Shown here: in pieces, positions 18,649 to 26,111 of the stretch | Numbering within the stretch: position 1 is the stretch's first letter | Layout of the letters: each line of letters starts with the position of its first letter | Assembly: GCF_900141755.1 (NCBI RefSeq) | Contig: NZ_LT670844.1 | Span: 3,348,001-3,412,000, forward strand | Origin: Bradyrhizobium lablabi | GTDB lineage: Bacteria > Pseudomonadota > Alphaproteobacteria > Rhizobiales > Xanthobacteraceae | Direction of reading: 5' to 3' | Length of the DNA stretch: 64,000 nt | Made by a program: the position numbers and the translations under genes | The notes under the pieces: model-generated | What the model was told of the DNA's origin: nothing | Databases searched by the model: none | Seen by the model: the letters and a program-made list of their open reading frames with translations, nothing else

Positions 18649-18838
18649 TCCGTGGTCGAACTCGCTGTTCGGTGCGGTGCAAGGATCGGCGACATGCCAA
18701 CTCCCAGCAAGCTGGACAGCGTTTCGTGAACGATCGTCAAGTCGACGTGCTGGGCGTTCAAGAATTATACGCAGCGAACGCACGCGTGAGAAATCACGGT
18801 CATCCGATACCCGGGCGGAGCTTCGGCCGGCATCCGCA

Positions 18839-18903
18839 GAGTTCGCAGTTTTGTTCTGGATGGCGGAAAAGTGGCGCGCCATCCAGAATAAAACTACGAA
18901 CTC
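18839..18903. repeat. 27-bp inverted repeat around the right attachment-like copy
   Basis: Arms 18839-18865 (GAGTTCGCAGTTTTGTTCTG...) and 18877-18903 are near-perfect reverse complements around an 11-base loop. The left arm is an inverted copy of the same recombinase-tail repeat, translating on the minus strand as AIQNKTANSAD. The pair would form a long hairpin and could come from two tail copies joined head to head. Confidence 0.75.
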
Positions 18904-18928
18904 TTATGTGATTGAAATTGAAACATAA
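18869..18928 (+). repeat. Recombinase-tail / attachment-like repeat, right copy
   Basis: Right partner of the repeat at 16247-16306, same orientation, 2622 bases apart, with no recombinase gene left in front of it. It bounds the cassette holding the 476-codon gene and the truncated DUF2293-type gene. Confidence 0.65.
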
Positions 18929-18952
18929 TTTGTGCTTGTGCTCAAGCACAAA
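18929..18952. promoter_or_regulatory. Palindromic operator candidate of the toxin-antitoxin operon
   Basis: Perfect inverted repeat TTTGTGCTTG / CAAGCACAAA with a 4-base loop, starting one base after the recombinase-tail repeat and ending 66 bases before the DUF1778 gene. Ribbon-helix-helix antitoxins usually bind such palindromes to repress their own operon; binding here is inferred. Confidence 0.6.
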
Positions 18953-18970
18953 ATGGCACCATTCGTCGTA

Positions 18971-18999
18971 TTGCAAAATGCGCTACAGAATTCTACATT
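18971..18999 (+). promoter_or_regulatory. Candidate promoter of the toxin-antitoxin operon
   Basis: TTGCAA (18971-18976) and TACATT (18994-18999) are 17 bases apart. Transcription would start near 19006, just before the GGAGGT ribosome site at 19008-19013 and the ATG at 19019. The palindrome lies 18 bases upstream of the -35 box. Confidence 0.35.
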
Positions 19000-19018
19000 G
19001 CTGCCATGGAGGTCCCTG

Positions 19019-19381
19019 ATGCCCCGAGCCGTTGAGCGCAAGGAGTATCCGCTTTCGATGCGGCTGCCCGAAACTGACATTGCCATCATAGACCGGGCTG
19101 CCGCACTGCGTGGCCGCTCACGCACCGATTTTGTGCGTGACGCGGCGGTACGTGCAGCCGAGGATGTGCTGATGGAGACGGCGCCCATTCGAATGAGTCC
19201 TGCCGGATTCAAAGCTTTCATGGCGGCATTGTCCGGACCGGCCACCCCGGTGCCGGAAATGATCGAACTCTTCCAACGCGCGGCACCATGGGAGACCAAA
19301 GCGTTTTCGAGCGAAGTGGATGCCGGTTCGCGTGAAGAAAACGCGTCAAAGCAAAAAGGTGGTTCGGATACCGGGGGCTGA
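19019..19381 (+). CDS. DUF1778 (TacA-type) antitoxin
   Basis: Small ribbon-helix-helix antitoxin of 120 residues: EYPLSMRLPETDIAIIDRAAALRGRSRTDFVRDAAVRAAEDVL is the DUF1778 domain (residues ~8-50), and the C-terminal part would wrap the toxin. It should neutralise the adjacent GNAT toxin and repress the operon through the upstream palindrome. GGAGGT stands six bases before the ATG. The toxin gene starts 3 bases after its stop. It carries a longer, low-complexity tail (SREENASKQKGGSDTGG) than the core domain needs. Confidence 0.88.
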   Translation: MPRAVERKEYPLSMRLPETDIAIIDRAAALRGRSRTDFVRDAAVRAAEDVLMETAPIRMSPAGFKAFMAALSGPATPVPEMIELFQRAAPWETKAFSSEVDAGSREENASKQKGGSDTGG

Positions 19382-19384
19382 AGC

Positions 19385-19882
19385 TTGGCAATCTCCGGCC
19401 CCGAACCACTGACGCCGGCTCATAGTCTCGACGACTTCTCCTGCGGCAAGCCATCTCTCGACCGGTGGCTCAAGACGCGGGCGCTCTCCAATCAGGAAAA
19501 GGGCTTCACGGCGGTGATCGTCGTTCACGAAGCGAATCGGGTGGTCGGCTATTATGGCCTTGCGCCGACAGCGATCGTGCCATCACGCCTGCCGCGGTCC
19601 ATACGGACCGGTCAGCCGCCCGACCCTGTCCCCTGCCTGCTATTGGGACAGCTTGCAACGGATCAGAACTGGACCGGCAAGGGCGTTGGCACCGGCCTAC
19701 TCAAACATGCGCTGCAGCGCTGCGTCACGGCCGCAGGCCTCATCGGAGGGCGCGCGCTGATTGTCAACGCGGTTGACGCCGAAGCTGCTGCGTTCTGGGG
19801 GCGACGCGGTTTCATTCCCTCAAAAGACGATCCGCTCGTCCTTTTCAGGTCGATTGCCGACATTGTGGCATCGCTTCGCTGA
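19385..19882 (+). CDS. GNAT acetyltransferase toxin (TacT-type)
   Basis: GCN5-related acetyltransferase of 165 residues. Toxins of this group acetylate the amino group of charged aminoacyl-tRNAs and stop translation. Features seen: SLDDFSCGKPSLDRWLKTRA at the N-terminus, typical of TA-linked GNATs, VVGYYGLAP, LLLGQLATDQNWTGKGVGTGLL as the acetyl-CoA loop, and AAFWGRRGFIPSKDDPL at the end. The start is a TTG at 19385, three bases after the antitoxin stop; no ATG lies near the conserved N-terminus. The tRNA target is not predictable from sequence alone. Confidence 0.88.
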   Translation: MAISGPEPLTPAHSLDDFSCGKPSLDRWLKTRALSNQEKGFTAVIVVHEANRVVGYYGLAPTAIVPSRLPRSIRTGQPPDPVPCLLLGQLATDQNWTGKGVGTGLLKHALQRCVTAAGLIGGRALIVNAVDAEAAAFWGRRGFIPSKDDPLVLFRSIADIVASLR

Positions 19883-20069
19883 AACCGAGCAGCCCGCAGG
19901 CGGAATTCGGCGGGGCATGTAAAACGCCTCGCCTTATTGGATGCTAATTCCTCCGTGCCGAACAGGCTCTCGGCTCCGGCCGATTCGAAATCAGGAGATT
20001 GCTGTTCCGCGAATCAATACACAGCGCTAATGATCGCGAGGAGATGCCGGTCCAATTCGGAGAAGTTCC

Positions 20070-20789
20070 ATGGCCCTTCCTCTCGTCCAACAGCACCCGA
20101 CCTTGGCTTGGGGCGGCGATATGCCTTCGACGCGGGACGATATCCTTGCCGGGTATCTTCACCTTAGGGAAATCTCCAAGAGACTTCATGAGGAAGTTCT
20201 TAAGTCCATATCCGGCGACACACTGCTGAAACACGCGCGTCGGCTCGGATTGGCACAAGGAAAGACGTTGATTCTCGATGACACGGACGAGATGTATTAC
20301 GTCTACGACCTTGCCATTTACACAGCGCCGGCGGATCGTTCGCGGGCAATCGACCGCTACGCGAAGTCGGCCAAGTTTGAACCGCAGTCCGACGAGCAGC
20401 TGATGCTGGACGCGATGCGCACGTCGCAGTTTGCAATACTCCTGATCGAACAACGTCACGACGCGGTGGGCCTGATCGCCACCGATATTCTCCGCAACTC
20501 CAAAGTATGGCTGCTCGACGTCGGGCTTGAGAGTTCGATGGACGACGGAGAATTGATCGCTACCAGGCTGTTCACCCCTGGGCCGTTCTCGATGACCGCC
20601 GGCGTCAACGTTCCGTTCGAGATCGAAATGCTTGAGCCGATTTGCACGCTGCTGCCCCAGCGCATGGGCAATAGCAAGCTGAGCCGAATAGCTGAGGACA
20701 GGCGCTTCGCTGAAGCCGTCTACAAGGTAGGGCTCGCGGACGGCGTCATGGATCGCCTGGCCTATCTTGATCTACCCGATCGAGCCTGA
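20070..20789 (+). CDS. Uncharacterised 239-residue protein
   Basis: No family recognised. Soluble, mildly acidic, without signal or membrane segments. The middle (TLILDDTDEMYYVYDLAIYTAPADRSRAIDRYA) and the C-terminal half (VGLIATDILRNSKVWLLDVGLESS, VNVPFEIEMLEPICTLLPQR) look like a well-ordered globular protein and codon use is normal for the region. GGAGAAG lies five bases before the ATG at 20070. It stands alone after the toxin-antitoxin pair within the island, so it may be cargo. Confidence 0.65.
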   Translation: MALPLVQQHPTLAWGGDMPSTRDDILAGYLHLREISKRLHEEVLKSISGDTLLKHARRLGLAQGKTLILDDTDEMYYVYDLAIYTAPADRSRAIDRYAKSAKFEPQSDEQLMLDAMRTSQFAILLIEQRHDAVGLIATDILRNSKVWLLDVGLESSMDDGELIATRLFTPGPFSMTAGVNVPFEIEMLEPICTLLPQRMGNSKLSRIAEDRRFAEAVYKVGLADGVMDRLAYLDLPDRA

Positions 20790-20800
20790 CCTCGGATCGT

Positions 20801-20830
20801 AGGATGGGTTGAGCTCTCGCGAAACCCATC
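20801..20830 (+). repeat. GATGGGTT palindromic unit, copy 1
   Basis: Short imperfect palindrome with ends GGATGGGTT and AACCCATC. A second copy in inverted orientation lies at 20979-21008; both are in the island's non-coding DNA. Confidence 0.6.
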
Positions 20831-20978
20831 GCCCCTCGGACTGACGCCGCAGACCAAGTATGGTCGCAACTCCGTCTGCGAAGCATCATGTTCACGCCAC
20901 TGGACATTGCTGGCGAGAACTTAGCACGTTAGCGTCAGATCAATTGGCATTCTTCGGTGGCATCTCGCATGGGGCAAT

Positions 20979-21008
20979 GATGGGTTTCACAGGGGCTCAA
21001 CCCATCCT
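20979..21008 (-). repeat. GATGGGTT palindromic unit, copy 2
   Basis: Reverse-oriented copy of the 20801-20830 unit, starting GATGGGTTTCAC and ending AACCCATCCT. Confidence 0.6.
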
Positions 21009-21115
21009 TGCTGCCGATGATGAGCCCGACCAAAACTAGACTGTGATTGCGATCGCTGACGGGCTCATTCGGCAATCCTCATAGGTAAACAACGCCGTAG
21101 GGAAAGGTCGTCAGC

Positions 21116-21788
21116 TCAATAGAGCCTCCCGTTCCAAAGCACCGAGATCGCCATAAAGCTCGCGGCATAGCGACCCTTGACCTCAGCAATCGCGCGCTCG
21201 GTTTCTTTTTGACTGATGCCGTACTCGCCAATGTTAAGGTAGACCACCAGCCAACAGGGCGGGTAACCTTTTTCCCGCTTTTTGGGCGACAGCGTTGTCC
21301 AAGTACCTTGGGATCGAGGCGGCACGCGCGATCCAATTCTCAACTGGATCGTGCGTCAAACCTTTCGGCTGGCGATATTCCTTCCCCAGCTTTCGACCAC
21401 CGTGCGTGCTTGTAACCTCGATGTCGTGATCGCATCCTTCCAATCTAATCAAGCCATCAGGCCAACGCTCGGATGGAGCAACTAGCCGAACAGCTTCGGC
21501 GCGCTGTCTCTTCGCGAACTTCCCAAGCACATACGCTTCACGCAGGAATTTAAATTCAGCTCGGTTGAAAAACTCTGGTCCTGGAGAGCGGGCGCACAAC
21601 CCGACTGTGACGCGATAGAATTCTTCGTGCGACTTCCATTGTGAGAGTGACTCTTCCGCAGCAGTTAGCTCGTTGTCGCAAGGTGGAGGCCCTGTCGGCA
21701 GATCTTCCTCTTCGTCCAGCAAAGGAAGCGGATCAGCTTCCAAAGCCGCATCAATCCAAGCGTCCCAATCGTCGAACGAATCATCCAT
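21116..21788 (-). pseudogene. Uncharacterised protein gene split by a frameshift
   Basis: One frame runs from the ATG at 21788 (MDDSFDDWDAWIDAALEADP) through WPDGLIRLEGCDHDIEVTS and NWIARAASIPRYLDNAVAQKAGK, then turns to an unlikely tail ending at 21234. The neighbouring frame continues the same protein with GYPPCWLVVYLNIGEYGISQ and ERAIAEVKGRYAASFMAIS, stopping at 21116. The switch lies near 21265-21290, in a run-rich stretch (CTTTTTCCCGCTTTTTGGG on the plus strand). Joined, the product is about 220 residues, no known family, reminiscent of a small nuclease-like or immunity-like protein only in size. Real decay or a sequencing slip in a homopolymer are both possible. Confidence 0.7.
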
Positions 21789-22435
21789 GGCCTATTCTAT
21801 CAACGAGACGCACCCGCGCCGCTGAGCCGTGCCGAGATGTATTTCGGGACAGGCTGGGGCGAACTAGGTCCGCGATGGCCCATCGTACGAGACCATCCCT
21901 TCAGACGATACTGGTTGATACTTGGTCGGGGGACGGCCGCAAACGATCGGGCTAAATAAGCCACTGAAATCGCTGACACAGCATGGCGCGCCACGGCCGA
22001 TGAAGATGGGCACTATTGCTTCGCCGTGGCGCTATGATGCAACGGCCGCTTAAGCGATCCGGCCGGATGACCACCGATGGCCTGCGATCTTGCGCTACGC
22101 CTCATGGGCGGCTGTCCGCCCGATCTCGCCGGTGGTCCGGTTACCCTTCGGCTGCGGCCATTTCGATCAATCCCAGGAACGGCGCGATGGGCCAATAAGC
22201 GACATCAGTGACGAGCCGACAATTGATTAACCTATGCCCGTCAGTCCGATTTTCGCCGCTTGGACGATTGCGTCCGTGACTCGCAGGTTCTGCAATCCGT
22301 CGCGTCGGGTCACCAAGGGGCTTTTGCCTCGCCGCGGAATGCCGTTTTAGAAGCGTCATGCGGAGCGTGGGGGGGCGCAGCCGACCAACATCGGCTGACG
22401 ATTTTTGGATCGGGTCCGAAGTTTCTCTGATTGGA
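21789..22435. other. Non-coding island segment with probable dispersed-repeat remnants
   Basis: No convincing gene in about 650 bases. On the minus strand near 22180-22330 the DNA translates as fragments such as VTDVAYWPIA and GDPTRRIAEPASHG, phrases I recall from spurious ORFs over a dispersed repeat of Bradyrhizobium-type genomes. Treated as repeat debris, not as a gene. Confidence 0.4.
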
Positions 22436-23266
22436 CTATTCGAGCGGCACGGTAAGTTTTTTGATTGTGGTCCCGGTGTCAGGACGGAGGCCACGCCACC
22501 ACACAAACGCCTCCGCCGCCTGCTCGACCAGCATACCGACTCCGTCCGCAAGCCGCTTCACGCCGGCGTTCCGCGCCAGCCGGAGGAATGGCGTAAGACC
22601 CTTTCCGTATAGCAACTCATAGGCAAGGCAATCGTCGCCAAAGACCTCTGGGCTTATCGGCGGAAGCTCGCCGCGCAGGCTGGCAGAGGTTGCATTCACG
22701 ACTAGATCGAACCGGCCAAGTTTTTTGTCGGCGAGGGCCGAATAGCCGATGGCAGTAATCGGCCCATATTGCTTAAACTGACGGCCAAGCTCTTCCGCCT
22801 TAGTTACGGTGCGGTTTACTATGACCAGCTCCGTCGGCCCCTGCTCGAGGAACGGCAGCACAACGCCGCGTGCTGCGCCACCCGCGCCGAGCAGCGCCAC
22901 CCGGCGCCCCTTCATCAAGCGGCCGAGATTGCGTGTGATATCGTTGGTAAGGCCGACGCCGTCGAAGTTCTCTCCGGTCACCCGATCTACCTCGAACTTC
23001 ATCGCGTTGACGGCACCAGCGAGCCGGGCGCGCTCCTTAAGATCGGTGCAATACGCGAACGCGTCCAGCTTGAACGGCGCGGTGATGTTGAGGCCTAAGC
23101 CGCCTTCGCGCCGAAACTTGTCCACCACTTCGCTGAAGCCGCCGATAGGAGCCTCAATCGCGGCGTAGTCGATATTCTGCCCGGTCTCTTTAGCGAAGCT
23201 GAGATGGATCAGCGGCGATTTCGTGTGGTCGATCGGATTGCCGACCACGGCATATTTGTCAGACAT
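22436..23266 (-). CDS. aroE: Shikimate dehydrogenase (island-borne)
   Basis: NADP-dependent reduction of 3-dehydroshikimate to shikimate, or a related quinate/shikimate reaction. The ATG at 23266, behind GGGAG, gives 276 residues. Seen are the substrate motif GNPIDHTKSPLIH at residues ~8-20, the catalytic lysine in NITAPFKLDAF, the nucleotide-binding LLGAGGAARGVVLPFL, NRT, and the closing DGVGMLVEQAAEAFVWWRG. Length and motifs are complete, so it should be active. It lies in the island among remnants, away from other aromatic-pathway genes, and may be a second copy or a secondary-metabolism paralogue; the housekeeping copy would be outside this window. Confidence 0.85.
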   Translation of the reverse strand: MSDKYAVVGNPIDHTKSPLIHLSFAKETGQNIDYAAIEAPIGGFSEVVDKFRREGGLGLNITAPFKLDAFAYCTDLKERARLAGAVNAMKFEVDRVTGENFDGVGLTNDITRNLGRLMKGRRVALLGAGGAARGVVLPFLEQGPTELVIVNRTVTKAEELGRQFKQYGPITAIGYSALADKKLGRFDLVVNATSASLRGELPPISPEVFGDDCLAYELLYGKGLTPFLRLARNAGVKRLADGVGMLVEQAAEAFVWWRGLRPDTGTTIKKLTVPLE

Positions 23267-23943
23267 AAGTCGCTCCCCACGCCTTCGTCTCGTTGACAGC
23301 AGGCTCGCGTACAGCACGCCTTCGCTGACCTCGGCTGCCTCCTCCTTTTTTCGATATTCGGACTTTTCGATTGACATGCGCCCCGCGCCTAAATCTTCTC
23401 CAATGCTACCCCTTCAAGTTCTACCGCCGCAATGTCCGCCTCGGGTCATTCGCGTCGATATTGCCGAGTCCGCCTTCTCGTCCGCTATCGACAATACCCG
23501 ACATCACCCGACCGAGAGCTGGGGCGCAGATCTCGCCCGATTAGGACTGCAAGATAAAAGCGACGATGTCGCTCGGGGCCGTCGGGGGTGGTAAGTGTTT
23601 GTCTGCACATTGATTTGGATGGCACTGCAGCGGCACCGCATGAAGTGGCCTGGTGCCGCTCGAACCGAGAAAGCATTCAAAATCAACGTTCCGAGCGCCA
23701 TCGTTCGCAGCATGGCGTCTTGTTGCGCGTGCTCGGCGGGATGTCCGGCCAGGAACGCATGGGAGGCCGCTGCCGGACCAACGGTGCGCCGTTGGCCCGG
23801 CTCTTTTGCTTCCATGCGTTCATGGCCTGCACTGCGCGATCGCGCTCATGCTGCAGAGAAAGTGCGAGTTCGCGGGGCTGCAGCGTGACTTGGCGTGGAC
23901 TTCGGCCATTCTGTGGATCGGCCAGGCCTGCCACAGTGGCGCC
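23267..23943. other. Non-coding island segment with repeat debris
   Basis: About 680 bases between aroE and the small ORF before the recombinase. No supported gene. Near 23430-23470 the plus strand translates as FYRRNVRLGSFASI in the relevant frame, again a phrase I recall from a widespread dispersed repeat, so it is probably a fragment of one. Confidence 0.4.
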
Positions 23944-24180
23944 ATGGCTCCCCCTCACAAATCGCAGCTACGGCGTCCGCCGGATCGCGCCCCACTTGAC
24001 GATCTCTACGACTATGCGCGTGCGCCCGCGCGTCGTGGTCGACGACGAGCAAAGCGCGCTTCGATGACATGGGCGGTGACGGATGATTGGCCGAAGGACG
24101 TGCCGGTGACCGAAACGGAGATCGATGTATTCGAAGCTTGGTTCGGTGATCTGTTCGACGAGTTGTTTGGAAAGGACTGA
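23944..24180 (+). CDS. Small acidic-tailed ORF upstream of recombinase
   Basis: A 78-codon frame ending 12 bases before the recombinase. Only the last 38 residues (MTWAVTDDWPKDVPVTETEI..., from an ATG at 24064) look protein-like: acidic and aromatic, with WFGDLFDELFG at the end. The preceding 40 residues are Arg/Pro-rich and may not be translated. Function unknown; the tight spacing suggests cotranscription with the recombinase and perhaps a helper role, which is inference. Confidence 0.45.
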   Translation: MAPPHKSQLRRPPDRAPLDDLYDYARAPARRGRRRAKRASMTWAVTDDWPKDVPVTETEIDVFEAWFGDLFDELFGKD

Positions 24181-24192
24181 GGGGACATCACC

Positions 24193-25827
24193 ATGGCTGC
24201 AACGGTTCGGGCGGCTCTCTACCTGCGGGTTTCGACGGGACGGCAAGCCGATAGCGATCTCTCCATCCCGGATCAGCGCCGCCAGGCGAAGGGCTATTGC
24301 GCATCGCGTGGGTGGGAGATTGTCTCCGACTATGTCGAGCCGGGCGCGTCTGCGACCGACGATCGGCGGCCGGAGTTCCAGCGCATGATCGACGCGGCGA
24401 CGGTCAAGCCGCCGGCGTTCGAGGTGATCCTGGTCCACAGCTTCAGCCGCTTCTTCCGCGACCAGTTCCAGCTTGAGTTCTACGTCCGCCGGCTCGCCAA
24501 GAGCGGCGTGCGTCTGGTGTCGATCACGCAAGAGCTCGGCGACGATCCGATGAGCAACATGATCCGCCAGATCATGGCGCTGTTCGACGAATATCAGTCC
24601 AAGGAGAACGCCAAGCATACGCTGCGGGCGATGAAGGAGAATGCACGGCAAGGCTTCTGGAACGGCGCGCTGCCGCCGATTGGTTACCGCATCGTGGAAG
24701 CCGCCGAGCAGCGCGGCCACCGCACCAAGAAGACATTGGAGATTGATCCGATCCAGGCCGAAACCGTGCGGCTGATCTTCCGGCTGGCGCGCGAGGGAAA
24801 CGGCTCATCAGGGGCGATGGGCGTCAAGTCAATTGCCAAACACTTGAACGAAGCCGGCATCCGAACGCGTGACGGTGGACGCTGGGGCATTGACGCCGTG
24901 CACAAGGTGCTGACGCGTACGACGTACACCGGCCGCCACCGCTTCAACACCAAATATTGGAAGACCCGCGAACGCAAACCGGAGGCCGAGGTGGTCGAAA
25001 TGGCGGTGCCGCCGATCATTGAGGTCGCCGAATTTGAGGCGGTACAGACGTTGCTCAAGACGCGCAGCCCCGCACTGAGCGCGCCGCGCGTCGTCAGCGG
25101 CCCGACCCTCCTTACCGGCATCTGCTTTTGCGCTGCCTGCGGTGGCGCGATGACACTGAGGACCGGGAAGAGCGGGAGGTACAGGTATTACACTTGCTGC
25201 ACCAAGGCCCGGCAAGGTGAGACTGGCTGCAAGGGGCAGACCGTTCCCATGGAGAAGCTGGACAGCCTCGTTGCCGACCACATCGAGCAGCGACTTTTGC
25301 AACCCAAACGCCTAGAGGAAGTCCTCTCGGCAGTCCTCCATCGCCGGAAAGAACGTGCCGAGCGCCGAACGACGCATATCGCCGAATTGCGCAAGCGCGC
25401 GGCCGAAGCGGAAGCCAAGCTCAAGCGATTGTACGATGCAATCGAAAACGGGATCGCCGATGTATCAGACCCGATGCTCAAGGAGCGCGTGACCGAGCTG
25501 AAGTCCGTCCGCGATCAGGCCCGCGCTGACGCAGAGCGGGCCGAGGGCGCGCTCGATCGGGCTGGACCGAGCATCACACCCCAAGCGCTCAAAACCTTCG
25601 CCAGCCAAGCGCGCAGGCGCATGCGGACCGAATCCGGCGGCTACCGCCGTGACCATCTCCGCGCCCTGGCCCAGCGCATCGAGGTGGACGCGAAAGAGGT
25701 TCGCATCATGGGATCGAAAAGCGTGCTCCTGCGCACGCTTGTCGCGGCGTCCAGCGCAAAATCGGCAGGTTTTGGAGTGCCCAGTTTTGTACCGAAGTGG
25801 CGCGCCCGAAGAGATTCGAACTCCTGA
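24193..25827 (+). CDS. Large serine recombinase (integrase)
   Basis: Site-specific recombinase of 544 residues that likely integrates and excises the island. Catalytic resolvase domain at residues 1-~150 with the nucleophile Ser14 in AALYLRVSTGRQADS and RPEFQRMI; recombinase domain ~170-270 (GVKSIAKHLNEAGIRTRDGG); zinc ribbon ~312-345 (CFCAACGGAM..CC..GCKG); coiled coil ~370-450. The last ten codons (KWRARRDSNS) lie inside the 3' end of tRNA-Arg, so the gene reads into its own attachment site. All domains are intact. A decayed relative stands at 15,900-16,306. Confidence 0.93.
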   Translation: MAATVRAALYLRVSTGRQADSDLSIPDQRRQAKGYCASRGWEIVSDYVEPGASATDDRRPEFQRMIDAATVKPPAFEVILVHSFSRFFRDQFQLEFYVRRLAKSGVRLVSITQELGDDPMSNMIRQIMALFDEYQSKENAKHTLRAMKENARQGFWNGALPPIGYRIVEAAEQRGHRTKKTLEIDPIQAETVRLIFRLAREGNGSSGAMGVKSIAKHLNEAGIRTRDGGRWGIDAVHKVLTRTTYTGRHRFNTKYWKTRERKPEAEVVEMAVPPIIEVAEFEAVQTLLKTRSPALSAPRVVSGPTLLTGICFCAACGGAMTLRTGKSGRYRYYTCCTKARQGETGCKGQTVPMEKLDSLVADHIEQRLLQPKRLEEVLSAVLHRRKERAERRTTHIAELRKRAAEAEAKLKRLYDAIENGIADVSDPMLKERVTELKSVRDQARADAERAEGALDRAGPSITPQALKTFASQARRRMRTESGGYRRDHLRALAQRIEVDAKEVRIMGSKSVLLRTLVAASSAKSAGFGVPSFVPKWRARRDSNS

Positions 25828-25874
25828 CCCCCAGATTCGTAGTCTGGTGCTCTATCCAGCTGAGCTACGGGCGC
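25798..25874 (-). tRNA. tRNA-Arg (ACG)
   Basis: A 77-base gene with encoded CCA. The acceptor stem is GCGCCCG/CGGGCGC, the D arm has AGCTCAGCTGGATAGAGC, the anticodon loop CTACGAA gives ACG, and the T arm holds GTTCGAATC. A34 would be edited to inosine to read CGU, CGC and CGA. Its 3' 30 bases are shared with the end of the recombinase frame on the opposite strand, marking it as the attachment site; the tRNA itself remains whole. Confidence 0.95.
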
Positions 25875-26005
25875 GTATTTCGCGGGGCATCGGGCCTGAC
25901 AGCCCGCATGCATCCGAGAACGTATTCGGAAGGTCGCGAAAGAGCGCTTTAGCTACCCGCTCCGGCCTTGATTGGCAAGCTCCGGAAGGAGGCGTCTGAC
26001 TACTC

Positions 26006-26099
26006 GTCATTCCGGGGCGCGCGCCAGCGCGAACCCGGAATCTCGCGCCATTACATCGGGATTCCGGGTTCATCGCTTCGCGATGCCCCGGAATGACGG
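26006..26099. repeat. Palindromic intergenic repeat (GTCATTCCGGGG type)
   Basis: Outer ends GTCATTCCGGGGC and GCCCCGGAATGAC are inverted, with GAACCCGGAATC / GATTCCGGGTTC inside, so the whole unit can fold into a long hairpin. It lies between tRNA-Arg and the sensor kinase. Confidence 0.85.
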
Positions 26100-26111
26100 G
26101 TTTGGCGGCAA

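Larger units (their letters stand above)
20790..21115. other. Gene-free stretch with a pair of inverted short repeats
   Basis: No coding frame supported. It holds two related short palindromic units, 20801-20830 (GGATGGGTTGAG..CGAAACCCATC) and 20979-21008 in the opposite orientation, each with GATGGGTT/AACCCATC ends. Their function is unknown. Confidence 0.6.

Noticed and set aside
18053..18928. A 291-codon plus-strand frame ending in the recombinase-tail repeat.
   Set aside because: Only its last ~20 codons match the repeat; the rest is antisense to the DUF2293-type gene. It shows that a tail copy is there but is not itself a gene.
22141..22551. A 136-codon minus-strand frame with phrases such as VTDVAYWPIA.
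   Set aside because: Such phrases come from a dispersed repeat often mis-called as protein; it overlaps the end of aroE and has no domain.
25795..25827. The recombinase frame running into tRNA-Arg taken as a sequencing error.
   Set aside because: The tRNA is complete and folds normally, and the decayed relatives' tails share the same KWRA start, so the overlap is a real feature of this integrase type.
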